Shown here in pieces: positions 9,749 through 19,526 of a stretch of 64,000 bases of DNA. The stretch lies in the NCBI GenBank assembly GCA_964019425.1, contig OZ025847.1:402501-466500 (forward strand), given 5' to 3'. The notes under the pieces are model-generated. The model ran no database searches. It saw nothing but the letters and a program-made list of their open reading frames with translations, and was not told where the DNA came from. Numbering within the stretch: position 1 is the first letter of the stretch; every line of letters starts with the position of its first letter. This DNA comes from Flectonema sp. DT1601 (lineage: Eukaryota > Euglenozoa > Diplonemea > Diplonemida > Diplonemidae). A program made the translations under genes and the position numbers.

Positions 9749-11713
9749 ATGGACCCACCGTCATCTGATGGATTTGAAGATAGATTAGAGCAATTAGACA
9801 GCGGATTAGGAAGTAGTATACGATTGCCATCGAGTCCAACAACGTTTACCTGGGCTAATACTATTGGCGATCGTGGTCCTAGTCCACCTCCGACTTCGGC
9901 AGAGAAAGCAATTATGACACCTGAGCCGAGGAGACCAAAACCTCTTTCACCACTAAAAGAGTTATCCGAGTCACCATCACAGCGAATTTGGAGACGAGCA
10001 AGCCGAGCAGCAATCAAAGTCTCTAGCGAAGCACAACAACTTTGGAAAGAAGGAAATGATCTTCACGAGAAAGGCTACTACAGCAGAGCAACAGTTTTCT
10101 TTACTCGTTCAATTAACATGCAACCCCTCCCTGAGTACCTCAGTAGTAGATCCATGGCCTGGTTAAAACTCGGTAATAACGTAGCCGCTTTAAAAGATGC
10201 CATGCAAGCAGTTGAAAAACACAGCAAAACAATAGACCGATACCTTAAAGAGAAGAGTAGAGATAGACGAAGACAATACGCTGGTTTTATTGAATGTTAT
10301 TACAGAAGAGGTCTCTGTTTTGCAGCGCAGGGAGGAAGTCTCGGATCAACTCTAGCAATCCAAGACTTTAGAATTGTAACAACTCAATGTGTGAAATTAC
10401 AGTATTGGCCTGGAGAAGACCCACCTGGTTGGGAAGAACGTAGATTAGAAGCAGAAGAAGAATATGATGAAGAACAAAAGTACAAAGCAGCTCAACGCGA
10501 AGAACAAAACTCTGAAGACGAAGAAGAAGAGGAAGAAGAAGACCGATACGAGGATGTCTTACAAAGAGCTCGTCTTGGAATGATATTGGCTCACATTAAT
10601 GAGGTGAAGTCAAACTGCAGTGAAGCTATCTCTAATCCAGAAAGTGACATCCTAAAAGACGATATTGACCATTTAAGTCTTTACGTCAATCACACAACTA
10701 CAACAATTCTACTGCCATCAGGGACACTAACAGAATCACATCTTAATAAAGTTTTAGATAAAATCTCGATTGGTGGAACTCTCCATGTCAGTGATGTAAT
10801 AGGACTCATCGCACGTGGAAGAAAATTATTTTTAGAACTACCAAACATTGTAGACATACCAAAACCGACAGGAGAAGGTAAAATTCACGTTGTTGGTGAC
10901 ATACACGGGCAGCTTCATGATCTGCTTCATATATTATCACTGCTCGGAACACCCTCAAAGGAAAACATAATTATATTTAATGGTGATTTCGTTGATAGAG
11001 GATCATACGGATTAGAGTGTGTTACAGTACTTTTATTATATAAAATTACTTATCCAGAATTCTTTTTTATGGTCAGAGGAAATCACGAAGATCACACAGT
11101 CAATGAACAATACCACTTCCTACCTGAAGTATTAATTAAGTATGGTTGTGTAGAGTTGTATCACAGGGTGCAAGCGTTATTCAAATCAATGCCGCTTGGC
11201 CATTTGATTGGAAATAGTATACTGGTTGTTCATGGAGGTTTACCGAAATCTGGTGCTACTTGTCTTCTTGAAGACATTCAAAAGATTGACAGGGATATTG
11301 ATGTTCCGGAAAGTGGAATTCTTACAGACTTATTGTGGTCTGATCCTGCTCCTGAAGAAGGAACTCAGCCAAGCAGTCGGAAGAGAGGAGTGTTGTATGG
11401 ACCAGATATTACAAAGTCATTTTTGAAAAATAATAATTTATCCTTGATAGTCAGGAGTCATGATATTAACAACTGTACCGATACAGGTTACTGCCTTGAC
11501 CACGATGGTACATGTATAACAGTATTCTCAGCTCCTAACTACTGCGGTCTCTATGGCAACAAGGGTGCCATTGTTCACATTGGATCTGACATGGAGCCAA
11601 CTTTCACGACGTTCGATTCAGCTGAGGTTCCTCTCGCTTTCGTCCCATGCCTCACTCCTCACAATTTCCATTTCAATTTTGCAAACGTTGCTTCGGCTCA
11701 AGGCATTCGCTAA
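9749..11713 (+). CDS. PP5-type Ser/Thr phosphatase with N-terminal TPR region
   Basis: A 654-residue single-exon protein. Residues 1-90 are a Ser/Pro-rich extension. Residues about 95-215 read as TPR helices (AQQLWKEGNDLHEKGYYSRA, YLSSRSMAWLKLGN, YYRRGLCFAAQGG). An acidic run (EDEEEEEEEDRYED) and a linker follow. The PPP catalytic domain covers about 375-640 with all metal motifs: GDIHGQLHD, GDFVDRG, RGNHED, VVHGG and the SAPNYC signature shared by PP1, PP5 and PP7. PP5 enzymes dephosphorylate Ser/Thr and are held inactive by their TPR domain until Hsp90 or lipid binds. Here the TPR block is split by the acidic insert, and RSHE of most PPPs reads RSHD. The Hsp90 carboxylate-clamp residues are not certain, so regulation may differ. 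Confidence 0.87.
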   Translation: MDPPSSDGFEDRLEQLDSGLGSSIRLPSSPTTFTWANTIGDRGPSPPPTSAEKAIMTPEPRRPKPLSPLKELSESPSQRIWRRASRAAIKVSSEAQQLWKEGNDLHEKGYYSRATVFFTRSINMQPLPEYLSSRSMAWLKLGNNVAALKDAMQAVEKHSKTIDRYLKEKSRDRRRQYAGFIECYYRRGLCFAAQGGSLGSTLAIQDFRIVTTQCVKLQYWPGEDPPGWEERRLEAEEEYDEEQKYKAAQREEQNSEDEEEEEEEDRYEDVLQRARLGMILAHINEVKSNCSEAISNPESDILKDDIDHLSLYVNHTTTTILLPSGTLTESHLNKVLDKISIGGTLHVSDVIGLIARGRKLFLELPNIVDIPKPTGEGKIHVVGDIHGQLHDLLHILSLLGTPSKENIIIFNGDFVDRGSYGLECVTVLLLYKITYPEFFFMVRGNHEDHTVNEQYHFLPEVLIKYGCVELYHRVQALFKSMPLGHLIGNSILVVHGGLPKSGATCLLEDIQKIDRDIDVPESGILTDLLWSDPAPEEGTQPSSRKRGVLYGPDITKSFLKNNNLSLIVRSHDINNCTDTGYCLDHDGTCITVFSAPNYCGLYGNKGAIVHIGSDMEPTFTTFDSAEVPLAFVPCLTPHNFHFNFANVASAQGIR

Positions 11714-12432
11714 GCAGTAGGTCATCCAACACTGCAGACGTTAATTGCTGTCGTCAGGTTTGAAAATTAATCGAACCTAGAGGACTCAGGCAAAGAAAAA
11801 AAAAAAAAAAGAAAATCTAAATCACGTCGAGAGTCATGTAAGGTCAAGTCTGCTATATATATCAGGCATGCGAAGGAAAAAAAAAAAAAAAAAACTCCTA
11901 TCAAAAAAAAAAAAAAAAAAAATTGCGAGTACTCCCACAGTCAATCAGTAGATATGTAAAAGTGAGACTACTCTCGAAACCTAAATAGTTACTTTAAAAG
12001 GCTAAGTTGAGAATCACCATATTCACGCTATCTTTAACAGATGTTGTGATCCAATTCGGTTGTATTTTACAAAAAAAAAAAAAAAAAAACAGTAATTCCC
12101 TTCCTCAACCTAGTTTAGTTATCATCATTTCCCATTTCCCTTGTATGATTTGCAACCGACCGTAGGAACTGGTTAAGGGGTGTAGAATGACCTCCCATTT
12201 CACAGAGCACAGTATTACAGTTTACTGAAGCTTCTACGGTGAGGACTGTGGGCGGCTGTGTTCACGATTGTTAAGAAAGACAACAACAACAAACAACAAA
12301 CAACAACAAATAAGTGAAGTATTCCAAAGGTGATATTCGTTTATTACTTTTTTTGTATTATTCCAATCACAGCAAACAAGTTACATGTAAAAGAGTCTGC
12401 ATTGTGTTGACTAACTTATATTGCATGGTTGG

Positions 12433-12473
<41 letters not shown>

Positions 12474-13027
12474 GTATTATTAGTCACAGCGTGTATTGTT
12501 AGTCTGTTGCTGTGGTTCGGTTTTTTTTTTCCTTTTTTTTTCTGTACAAACTGGATTACAAAATCCTGAGTAGAGTTGGAATAAGGCGATTTCACCGCCT
12601 ATGTTATTATGTTAGTTTCTATCACTTCCAGCCAATACTATGAAACTACAATCTTCGCGATTGGGTCCTTACTGATGCGGGCTACCCAGACCCCTCGTAG
12701 TCATCAGTTTGTATTTTGCTAACTAAACTAAACTATCAAGAATCAATGTTGTGTCTTCGGAGACAACAATGATTGAGCCCTCTGTCTCTGTGAGTTACCA
12801 ATCACCCACTTGAGTGAGTGGGGGTGTTGTATTACTATTTTATGTCTTATTTTTTGTTCTTTGAGTATTTTTTAAAAAAAAAGTAGAATAAAATTGAAAA
12901 ACTATAATCCTTACCTCCTTCACAACAGTAACTTAATAGACGCAAGAACATCACAACCAGTAATGAGGTCATTCTGAATACGTTGACAGTTTTAATATTT
13001 TTATGAACCATCTCTTTACTCTTCAGG
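11714..13027. other. Intergenic region with stem-loop cluster
   Basis: The first 0.8 kb is 3'UTR-like with many A tracts, including the longest homopolymer noticed in the window (40 A at 12433-12472). CAACAA-type repeats lie at 12280-12311. The second part (12584-12830) holds six consecutive hairpins, listed separately. The last bases form a pyrimidine tract ending in TTCAG (13026), one base before the next ATG codon's leader G. Confidence 0.55.
12584..12830. ncRNA. Candidate structured RNA: six consecutive hairpins
   Basis: Inverted repeats follow one another: AGGCG/CGCCT (12584/12596), TAGTTTC/GAAACTA (12613/12642), CAATC/GATTG (12649/12659), ACTGATG/CATCAGT (12671/12702), AATCA plus TTGTGTC closing a TTCG tetraloop (12741-12774, one internal loop and one mismatch), and CCCACT/AGTGGG (12805/12817). 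Single stems of this size are expected by chance; their close packing and the stable C(TTCG)G loop are what is notable. No known RNA family is recognised, and it may simply be a folded UTR. Confidence 0.3.
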
Positions 13028-16000
13028 ATGCTTCCGCGCCTGAAGTACTTTCGAACAATAACAAGAATGGCTGTCGGTTACTGGGATCCGGTAAAACCGA
13101 AATCTTCTGATTCTCAATACAGAGGATTAAAACTTTCAAACGGAATAACTGTTCTCTTAGTCCACAATCCAACTAAAGTTGGGGAAGAGAGAGATTACAG
13201 TGCGGCTGCGTTATCGCTTGCGAGGGGTCATTTAAATGATCCCACAGACTTCCCAGGAATGGCACATTTCTGTGAACACATGTTGTTTTTAGGGAATGAA
13301 AAATACCCTGTTGAGGGTGAGTACAGAAAGTACCTACAGGAACACGGAGGTGGTTCAAATGCGTTCACATCTCCTGAAATGACCCTATATAAGTTTCATA
13401 TCACAGATGAGTATTTCGAAAACGGACTTGACAGATTTTTAAATTTCTTCAGATCACCATTATTCACAGAGTCTGCCACTGGTCGTGAGATCCTTGCGGT
13501 AGACTCTGAATATAAAAAGTGTACCTTAAGTGACAGTCGAAGGTGTTATAATCTGTTAAAACACTTATGTAATCCTGATCATGTGTTTCACAGGTTTGGA
13601 TCAGGTAATAAGAAAAGTCTTGAAGAACTTCCTGCTCAGAATAATCAAAATATCAGAGAAGCATTGTTATCTTTTTATGACGTAAACTATTGTTCAGAGA
13701 TTATGAACTTGGTCGTGGTGAGTAATCGCTCTTTAGATGAGTTGGAGCAGATGGTTGTTGGAAAAGAAGGTTTCGGTGACATTCCTTCAAAAGGACTTCA
13801 AAAGAAAGTAACCTACCCTGGGACTCACTTAGGTCCGAACCAATTAGGAAGAGTCGCAGAGTACGTTGCTGTTCAAGACCAATTAACATTAACAGTTGTG
13901 GTACCAATTCCTGATACCGCATTGCAATCAGATTGTGACTACAGTAAAACTTCTCTTATTATCGACTTACTAGGACATGAGGGTGATGGTACGCTGTGTC
14001 ATTGTCTTCGTGAAGAAGGTCTCATTACAGATCTTTATTCGGGTGATAATATCAAAGAAACGTTTGGTCATATTAATGTTGAATTCTTTCTCACAGAAAA
14101 AGGTCAATCCCAATACCGTTATATTGTCTCATCATTGTGTCAGTATGCTAATCTTATAATCGAACACTTGGATTCGACTTGCGTTAGTTTTCATGCGGAG
14201 AAACTGTACAGCAAACAACTTCGATTTGACTTTCTTCCTAATAAGAACGCTAACAGCTTAGCGACTTCGTTGGCAAGGTCAATGATTCACACCAACGATC
14301 CTAAGAATTGTATTTCTTATTCGGTTGTTAACTATCCAAAGATTTTTGATGAGGAAGAGAAGAAGATTGTAAAGCAATGTCTCGAGCAGTTTACTTCCGA
14401 TAATATTCTTATTTTACTCACCAACAAGAATCTCGCAGCTGATGGCAATCCAGTAGCTACAGAGCCTTGGTGGGGTGTGCAGTACCGGGTCAGGGAACTG
14501 TCGGAATTGGAAAAAAAAGAAATCGCAACCCCAACATCACTGAACCTAAAGCTTCCTGGAAAGAATGAATGGCTACCCAAACATACAGACATTGTTCAAA
14601 ATAGTGGTACTGGTGACAGCGTGAGTAGTTTAAAACCTTTTAAAATCACATCATCAAAATCTTTGATAAATTGGTGGGCAGCAAATGAAAAATTTAACAC
14701 CCCGAAATGTAAAATAGTAACGTGTCTTAGAAGCGGCGTATTTGGTAGTTCTGCGGTCGGTTCGGTAGTTGCGAGTTGGATAATACCCGATCTGTGTGCC
14801 TTGGTGTTGGCCTCTAAGTATTACGCTGCTGAGGACAGTGGTGTTTCTAGATTTTCAATATATACTGACCGAGATTATTGTGGTGTTGTGATTACTGTTA
14901 GTGGGTTCTCAGACTGTGCGACTCGAATGTCTACTTCGTTAGTCGACGATTTACTGAATTGTAATTTTACTGAAAAACAGTTCAACGTTATTAGAGAAAA
15001 CCGTCTGAGAGAAATTGCGAATTCAAAACTTCAAAACACGACGACGTTATCATCAGAAGCAATGCGAGAGCTTCTAAACGTTTCAATCTTTAGCACACAA
15101 GAGATGGATGAATCGATGGCTTCCTTAACTTATAATGAGTTTATTACCTTACTTAAACAGTCTCGTGATAGCATCTCTGCTGAAACTTTCTCTTACGGAA
15201 ACGTCTCAAGGCCAGATGCAGAAAGTCTAGGTCAACAAATATCATCACTGATAACGAGCTGCAATGACAACAACGATTGCATTCCCAGACCTGATCGTAA
15301 AGTTGTTAAAATACCTGAGGACACTCTCTCAGAATATTTATATGTCATGCATGAACCAAATCCAACTAATAAGGAATCTGCTGTAGCTGTTCGTTACCAA
15401 TTTGATACGTTTTCATACTCACTTGCTGCCCAGATGATGGTCCTACGCGCACTTATTTCCCCACGGTTTTTTACAACACTTCGAACTGTAGAACAATTAG
15501 GGTATTCTGTTAGTACGAGTTACCTTACTCTTAATGAAGTTTTAAACTTGCAGTTTAACGTGAGATCCTCAACCAGCCCTGATGAGGTGCATCAAAGAAT
15601 CGACGTCTTTTTAAAAAACTTTCACGAAGAGTTGCTTAACATGCCTGAGAAGGATGTTAATGACTGTATTGCAAGTACAAAAAGTAGCTATGCAGCTCCA
15701 AGTCCGAATATGGAAACTGAATTTGGAGTGTTGGCACATGAAATCATGAGAGAAGTGTATCGATGGAATCGTGAAGAAGAAATGTTAAAACAGTTTAGTT
15801 TGGTGACTCGATCAGGTTTAATTTCACTTTTTGAAACTTTTATCCGACCAGTCTCTTGGTCAACGGCATCTCGTCGTTCCGTATTATCAGTTTATTCATT
15901 AACAGACTATCATTTCACTTCCACTACTGAAAAGTTTTCAGGAAATAATTTAATTCGTACCATCGACAACGATAGTGAAACCGAAGTAAACGTCAAAGTT

Positions 16001-16084
16001 AAAAAGATCAACCAAGGGCATATCCGTCTCTGGAGGGAAGGCATGGAACACTACAACTTCAATGCAACTGCAAGCAGCCTTTAA
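13028..16084 (+). CDS. Insulin-degrading enzyme-type M16A metallopeptidase
   Basis: A 1018-residue single-exon protein, the usual length for insulysin/IDE. The inverted zinc motif is present as HFCEH in GMAHFCEHMLFLGNEKYP. The downstream Glu ligand is in EILAVDSEYKK, and GGGSNAFT, the substrate-positioning strand, is intact. The C-terminal half has the conserved RTVEQLGYSV segment of M16A enzymes that closes the chamber. Family members degrade short unfolded peptides in the cytosol and sometimes in peroxisomes or mitochondria. The C terminus ATASSL is not a canonical peroxisomal PTS1. Start: ATG 13028 lies one base after a strong acceptor (TTACTCTTCAG). An in-frame Met about 15 codons later is an alternative start if trans-splicing gives a very short leader. 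Confidence 0.93.
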   Translation: MLPRLKYFRTITRMAVGYWDPVKPKSSDSQYRGLKLSNGITVLLVHNPTKVGEERDYSAAALSLARGHLNDPTDFPGMAHFCEHMLFLGNEKYPVEGEYRKYLQEHGGGSNAFTSPEMTLYKFHITDEYFENGLDRFLNFFRSPLFTESATGREILAVDSEYKKCTLSDSRRCYNLLKHLCNPDHVFHRFGSGNKKSLEELPAQNNQNIREALLSFYDVNYCSEIMNLVVVSNRSLDELEQMVVGKEGFGDIPSKGLQKKVTYPGTHLGPNQLGRVAEYVAVQDQLTLTVVVPIPDTALQSDCDYSKTSLIIDLLGHEGDGTLCHCLREEGLITDLYSGDNIKETFGHINVEFFLTEKGQSQYRYIVSSLCQYANLIIEHLDSTCVSFHAEKLYSKQLRFDFLPNKNANSLATSLARSMIHTNDPKNCISYSVVNYPKIFDEEEKKIVKQCLEQFTSDNILILLTNKNLAADGNPVATEPWWGVQYRVRELSELEKKEIATPTSLNLKLPGKNEWLPKHTDIVQNSGTGDSVSSLKPFKITSSKSLINWWAANEKFNTPKCKIVTCLRSGVFGSSAVGSVVASWIIPDLCALVLASKYYAAEDSGVSRFSIYTDRDYCGVVITVSGFSDCATRMSTSLVDDLLNCNFTEKQFNVIRENRLREIANSKLQNTTTLSSEAMRELLNVSIFSTQEMDESMASLTYNEFITLLKQSRDSISAETFSYGNVSRPDAESLGQQISSLITSCNDNNDCIPRPDRKVVKIPEDTLSEYLYVMHEPNPTNKESAVAVRYQFDTFSYSLAAQMMVLRALISPRFFTTLRTVEQLGYSVSTSYLTLNEVLNLQFNVRSSTSPDEVHQRIDVFLKNFHEELLNMPEKDVNDCIASTKSSYAAPSPNMETEFGVLAHEIMREVYRWNREEEMLKQFSLVTRSGLISLFETFIRPVSWSTASRRSVLSVYSLTDYHFTSTTEKFSGNNLIRTIDNDSETEVNVKVKKINQGHIRLWREGMEHYNFNATASSL

Positions 16085-16213
16085 AAAAAAAAAAAAAAAA
16101 TTTGCCTTGTTGGTGTTCTCTTAGTGTTTTTGTGGGACAGCAGAGCGATTTTTTTTTAAAAAAAATGTTTTTTATATTATTTTGATTTTAGTGCCGCAAT
16201 CTTATAACAAAAA

Positions 16214-16245
16214 AACTCGTCTTTTCTCTAACCTTCTGACGAGTT
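16214..16245 (+). other. 8-bp stem-loop downstream of the M16 protease
   Basis: AACTCGTC (16214-16221) pairs perfectly with GACGAGTT (16238-16245) across 16 nt, 130 nt after the stop and about 110 nt before the next ATG. It could mark a 3' end or be a stability element. Confidence 0.35.
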
Positions 16246-16327
16246 CCAAATGGGCATTGAGAAGTCAGTAAATTTTTGAATAAGGGGAACGAGTTAAGAA
16301 GTAGAATATAACAAATCCTATTCATCA

Positions 16328-16346
16328 TTTTTTTCCATCCTCACAG
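16328..16346 (+). promoter_or_regulatory. Putative splice acceptor before the ankyrin gene
   Basis: A T/C tract ends in TCACAG at 16346, 11 nt before the ATG at 16358. It fits the acceptor pattern seen before most genes of the window. Confidence 0.5.
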
Positions 16347-16357
16347 AGACACATAAA

Positions 16358-17617
16358 ATGGATATTACAATCAGGTTTCCTGATACTGTTTTATCAGATT
16401 TTGTTCACACGATATCGCCAAACACTACAGTCGATGATATCAAGTTGATCGCGATTGAACAACTCGGGGGTCAACCCGACCTGATTGACGTCACATTAGC
16501 AGGTGACATAATCAGTGGAATACTTGTTCAAAGTGGAATTCAGCAGGGAACCGAACTTGAGATAATAAAATCAATGAAAGCTATTGCTTTAAAAAGACTG
16601 GGAAAGATCCCGACGGAGAATGATTTTTTTGAAGAAGTTGGTAGTGATGGTCCTCACATAGCTGATTACGTCCATGCGGGAATATCTCCTAATGCAAAGG
16701 TTGATGCCTCGCGAACGATTTTATTTATATTTCCTTCGCCAAAAACAACGGAACTGCTTATCAAACTTGGCGCAGACCCTGACTACGAAGTACCGATATT
16801 TCGCTGTAAAGGTGATCCCTACGTTCCTTCTCCTACGACACCAATTAGAATTGCTGCTGGTCATGGTGAGTTTAATTTTATCAAAACATTATTGTCTCTC
16901 GGAGTACCAACACATTCAGGGAATGGATCCTTGTTACATATTGCTTGTGGATCACCATTCGGTAGTGGACATGAATTCGTAAGGCGGATGCTGACAGATC
17001 TCAAAATGAATGTTAATGAACTGGACGCTGATAACAAAACACCTTTAGATTGGGCTGTCAGTCCTTATAATGGAAGTACAACAATGGCAGGTAAGGTAAT
17101 GAATGTTCTCAAAGAGTTTGGTGCGAGGCCTACAGAGATTACTTTCAATCAGGTAGTTGACTATGAAATGCTTTCAATATTAATAAAACTATTCCCAGAT
17201 GATACACCCAATCATATTAAACAATACTCGTTGAGTAAACAACAACAACCGTATGCTCAACAACCACAACCTCTAGTGCCATTGAGCGTTGGCTGGCAGG
17301 CTTCACTACCAAACCAGCAGCAGCCTCTGCAGTTCCTTCAGCAAGCTCCTGTAGCTCAGCCAGTGCAGTTTAACCCAATGTTATACCAGTCACAACCACC
17401 GGGTGTTGCCCCGCAGCAAGCTTCTTCACATTCGTTTGTAAGTCAGCAGCAGCCTCCCCTACAATTCCTTCCGCAGCAGGCTACCCAACAACCACAGCAG
17501 CAGTTTAATCCCGCGTTTCACCAGCCACCAGTACCTCAGCAAGCCCCTCCAAGTCAGCAATGGCAACAGCCACCACAACAGGCTGGTTTTAGACCGCAAT
17601 TCCAACCTCCTCAGTGA
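16358..17617 (+). CDS. Ubiquitin-like/ankyrin-repeat protein with Gln/Pro-rich tail
   Basis: A 419-residue single-exon protein. Residues 1-75 look like a ubiquitin-like fold (MDITIRFPDT, TTVDDIKLIAIEQLG, VTLAGDIISG, GTELEII). Residues about 85-265 hold ankyrin repeats, clearest in TPIRIAAGHGEFNFIKTLLS, GSLLHIACGSP and DNKTPLDWAVSPYNGS. Residues about 285-419 are almost wholly Q, P, A and F (QQQPYAQQPQP and PLQFL(P)QQ motifs), a low-complexity tail of the kind that drives self-association. The combination suggests a scaffold or adaptor, not an enzyme. The exact family is not recognised. Confidence 0.75.
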   Translation: MDITIRFPDTVLSDFVHTISPNTTVDDIKLIAIEQLGGQPDLIDVTLAGDIISGILVQSGIQQGTELEIIKSMKAIALKRLGKIPTENDFFEEVGSDGPHIADYVHAGISPNAKVDASRTILFIFPSPKTTELLIKLGADPDYEVPIFRCKGDPYVPSPTTPIRIAAGHGEFNFIKTLLSLGVPTHSGNGSLLHIACGSPFGSGHEFVRRMLTDLKMNVNELDADNKTPLDWAVSPYNGSTTMAGKVMNVLKEFGARPTEITFNQVVDYEMLSILIKLFPDDTPNHIKQYSLSKQQQPYAQQPQPLVPLSVGWQASLPNQQQPLQFLQQAPVAQPVQFNPMLYQSQPPGVAPQQASSHSFVSQQQPPLQFLPQQATQQPQQQFNPAFHQPPVPQQAPPSQQWQQPPQQAGFRPQFQPPQ

Positions 17618-17645
17618 GGATATGTAACTTATATTATGATTTAAT

Positions 17646-17676
17646 AATCTCTTCTCATTCTTTGTGAGAGAGGATT
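17646..17676 (+). other. Imperfect 12-bp stem-loop 29 nt after the ankyrin gene stop
   Basis: AATCTCTTCTCA (17646-17657) pairs with TGAGAGAGGATT (17665-17676) with one mismatch and two G-T pairs around a 7-nt loop. It is a candidate 3'UTR element. Confidence 0.35.
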
Positions 17677-17819
17677 CCTATTCTTGTCCTTCTATTTATA
17701 ATACAGAATTTCTGTATAGTGAAATGACCACTTCCCTAGCATTGTGTGATCTATTTCAGTTTGTTATTGTTGTCGTTGGCAGGCTATCTATCTCTATATG
17801 TTTGATGAGGGTTAACTAT

Positions 17820-17834
17820 AACACATTCCTTCAG
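17820..17834 (+). promoter_or_regulatory. Putative splice acceptor before the acidic acylated protein
   Basis: ACACATTCCTTCAG ends at 17834, 20 nt before the ATG at 17855. Confidence 0.45.
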
Positions 17835-17854
17835 GATATTAGAAATATACTAAA

Positions 17855-18427
17855 ATGGGAAATTGTATGAGCAGCGATCACGGGCCACAAGAAGATGCCG
17901 TGCGACCGTCGATTGCTGAAAATCAAAATACTAAAGAAACGAACAACGAGGCTGCACCAGTAGAACAGAAGACGGAGGAAGTCGTAACGGAAGATTCGCC
18001 TGTCGAGAACAAAGAAACACCAACTCCAACAGAGGATAAGCCTGCAGAAGAGAGTAAAGAGGAGACTCCAAATCCTGAAGAAACACCTTCCGCTGAAGAA
18101 AAGAAAGAGTCAGCTAAAGAAGTCGTTACCGAAGAGAAAACTACTGAAGCACCAGCTGCTGAGGAAGAAAAAGAAGAGACCCCTGCACAGGCTGTAGAGG
18201 AAGACGCTGAAAAAGAAGAGACCCCTGCAAAGGCTGTAGAGGAAGACGCTGAAAAAGAAGAAGAAACCCCTTCCGAGAAGGTGACTGACGAATCTGAGCC
18301 AACAAAGAAGGAAGAAGACACCCCAGCTACTGAAGAAAAGGCCGAAGAGGTGCCTACTACTAAAGAAGAAAAGGAAACTCCTGCAGCTGACAAGTCGGAC
18401 GAGACTACTGAGAAAGATGAGCAATAA
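17855..18427 (+). CDS. Acidic low-complexity protein with N-myristoylation/palmitoylation signal
   Basis: A 190-residue protein starting MGNCMSSDHG. Gly2 and Ser6 fit the N-myristoyltransferase consensus, and Cys4 could be palmitoylated, so it probably attaches to the inner face of a membrane. The rest is almost entirely E, T, P, K and A (EETPAPAE-type runs), very acidic and disordered, resembling MARCKS-like or neuromodulin-like membrane-tethered proteins in character without clear homology. A near-perfect 42-bp tandem duplication (18171-18254) lies in its second half. Long antisense open frames over it are shadows of the biased codons. ATG 17855 follows an acceptor by 20 nt. Function is unknown. 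Confidence 0.75.
   Translation: MGNCMSSDHGPQEDAVRPSIAENQNTKETNNEAAPVEQKTEEVVTEDSPVENKETPTPTEDKPAEESKEETPNPEETPSAEEKKESAKEVVTEEKTTEAPAAEEEKEETPAQAVEEDAEKEETPAKAVEEDAEKEEETPSEKVTDESEPTKKEEDTPATEEKAEEVPTTKEEKETPAADKSDETTEKDEQ
18171..18254 (+). repeat. 42-bp tandem duplication in coding sequence
   Basis: Units 18171-18212 and 18213-18254 differ by one base (GCACAG versus GCAAAG) and keep frame. They encode two copies of a KEETPA(Q/K)AVEEDAE-type 14-residue unit. The near identity points to a recent duplication. Confidence 0.85.
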
Positions 18428-19526
18428 TTGCAACACATTATTTCTCAATAATTTAATTTAATTCACTTCCTTCATTAAAGTACAGGTTCTCTGCATTTTC
18501 TGTAGAAGGAAAAAAAAAAAAAAAAAAAAAAGAAAGAAAATTTCCAAACGGCTGCCGAAAGCCGTTATTGCCAATTTGTGACACGAGCAAGCAACTCATA
18601 ATAATTTATCCATTGTCTTCTTTTGGGTAGCTGATCCTTCTCATTTTCCCCTCAATTGTTACCTTACAGAGGAGTCAATAGGTAGCAGATGACGCTTTCT
18701 CAGGGAGATAATGTAATTATTTGTAAATGACAACCTGCCAATGTTTTTTTTTTCTTCTTCCCCCTTTTTCTAAATTTATATTAAATTCACTTAGCGAACT
18801 TTCAATCTTCATAAACGTTACTTTTTTTTCATCTCGAAGACATGTTTTACGAGCGAAAGAGAATTGTGGCAGCGTAACGTTAACACCCTTACTTTATAGG
18901 CTTGTTTCCGGTTGCGCACAAACAAAAACAAAGTGTGAGAATTATTTAGTGAGGTGCCGATTCTTTTTTGAGTCTCTGATGTCATTTTTAACCTTATGAA
19001 CATCCTACGTGTTGTTATTTATAACGTGTTTCTTTGTGTTATGAATGCACGGTCGTGCGTTCTGTTTGTTATCTCTTTTCTCCCCTTTAGTCACTGTATC
19101 ACAAATATCTAGTTGTTTTATATTAGTTAACTTTGATACAATACAGATGTTTATATCTTTATAAATATATACTCAAAAAAACAGTTATCCCTCTATTTTC
19201 AAGCGAAAATACGATTTTTTTTCTCTTTTTTTTTTTCCCAGTTCTGCAAGTTGCGTGGGTGTCCCAAAATCCCCTATGTTGGGGGAAAATGCAAAATTCT
19301 TTTTATCTCGTGTGGCAACTTTTTTTTCCCCCCCCCATTTTTTTTTTTTTTTTTTTTTCCTTAAGCGAAAAAAGCCTGTCTCGTAATGACAATGAGCTAG
19401 TCTGCGTACTACTGAACCAACCTGATATATTGTTATCTTATACAGATATCTGGTCATATGTGAGAACGTTTTATTTGTTTTAAAATTACATAATCTTGTT
19501 TCTTCAAAGTTTTATATAATACCAAA
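18428..19526. other. Intergenic region
   Basis: No gene is supported. A hairpin AACGGC/GCCGTT with an 8-nt loop lies at 18547-18566, 120 nt after the stop. A and T tracts occur at about 18510-18531 and 19337-19358. Several short open frames are made of homopolymer codons. A weak acceptor (TTTCTTCAAAG, ending 19509) lies 17 nt before the next ATG. Confidence 0.5.

Noticed and set aside
12314-12502. 62-residue frame including a Lys run
   Set aside because: It is produced by the A40 tract.
16067-16084. C-terminal SSL of the M16 protease as a peroxisomal signal
   Set aside because: The PTS1 consensus needs a basic residue in the middle position.
17923-18448. Two antisense frames over the acidic protein gene
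   Set aside because: They are shadows of the E/T/P/K codon bias and translate to Ser/Phe-rich nonsense.
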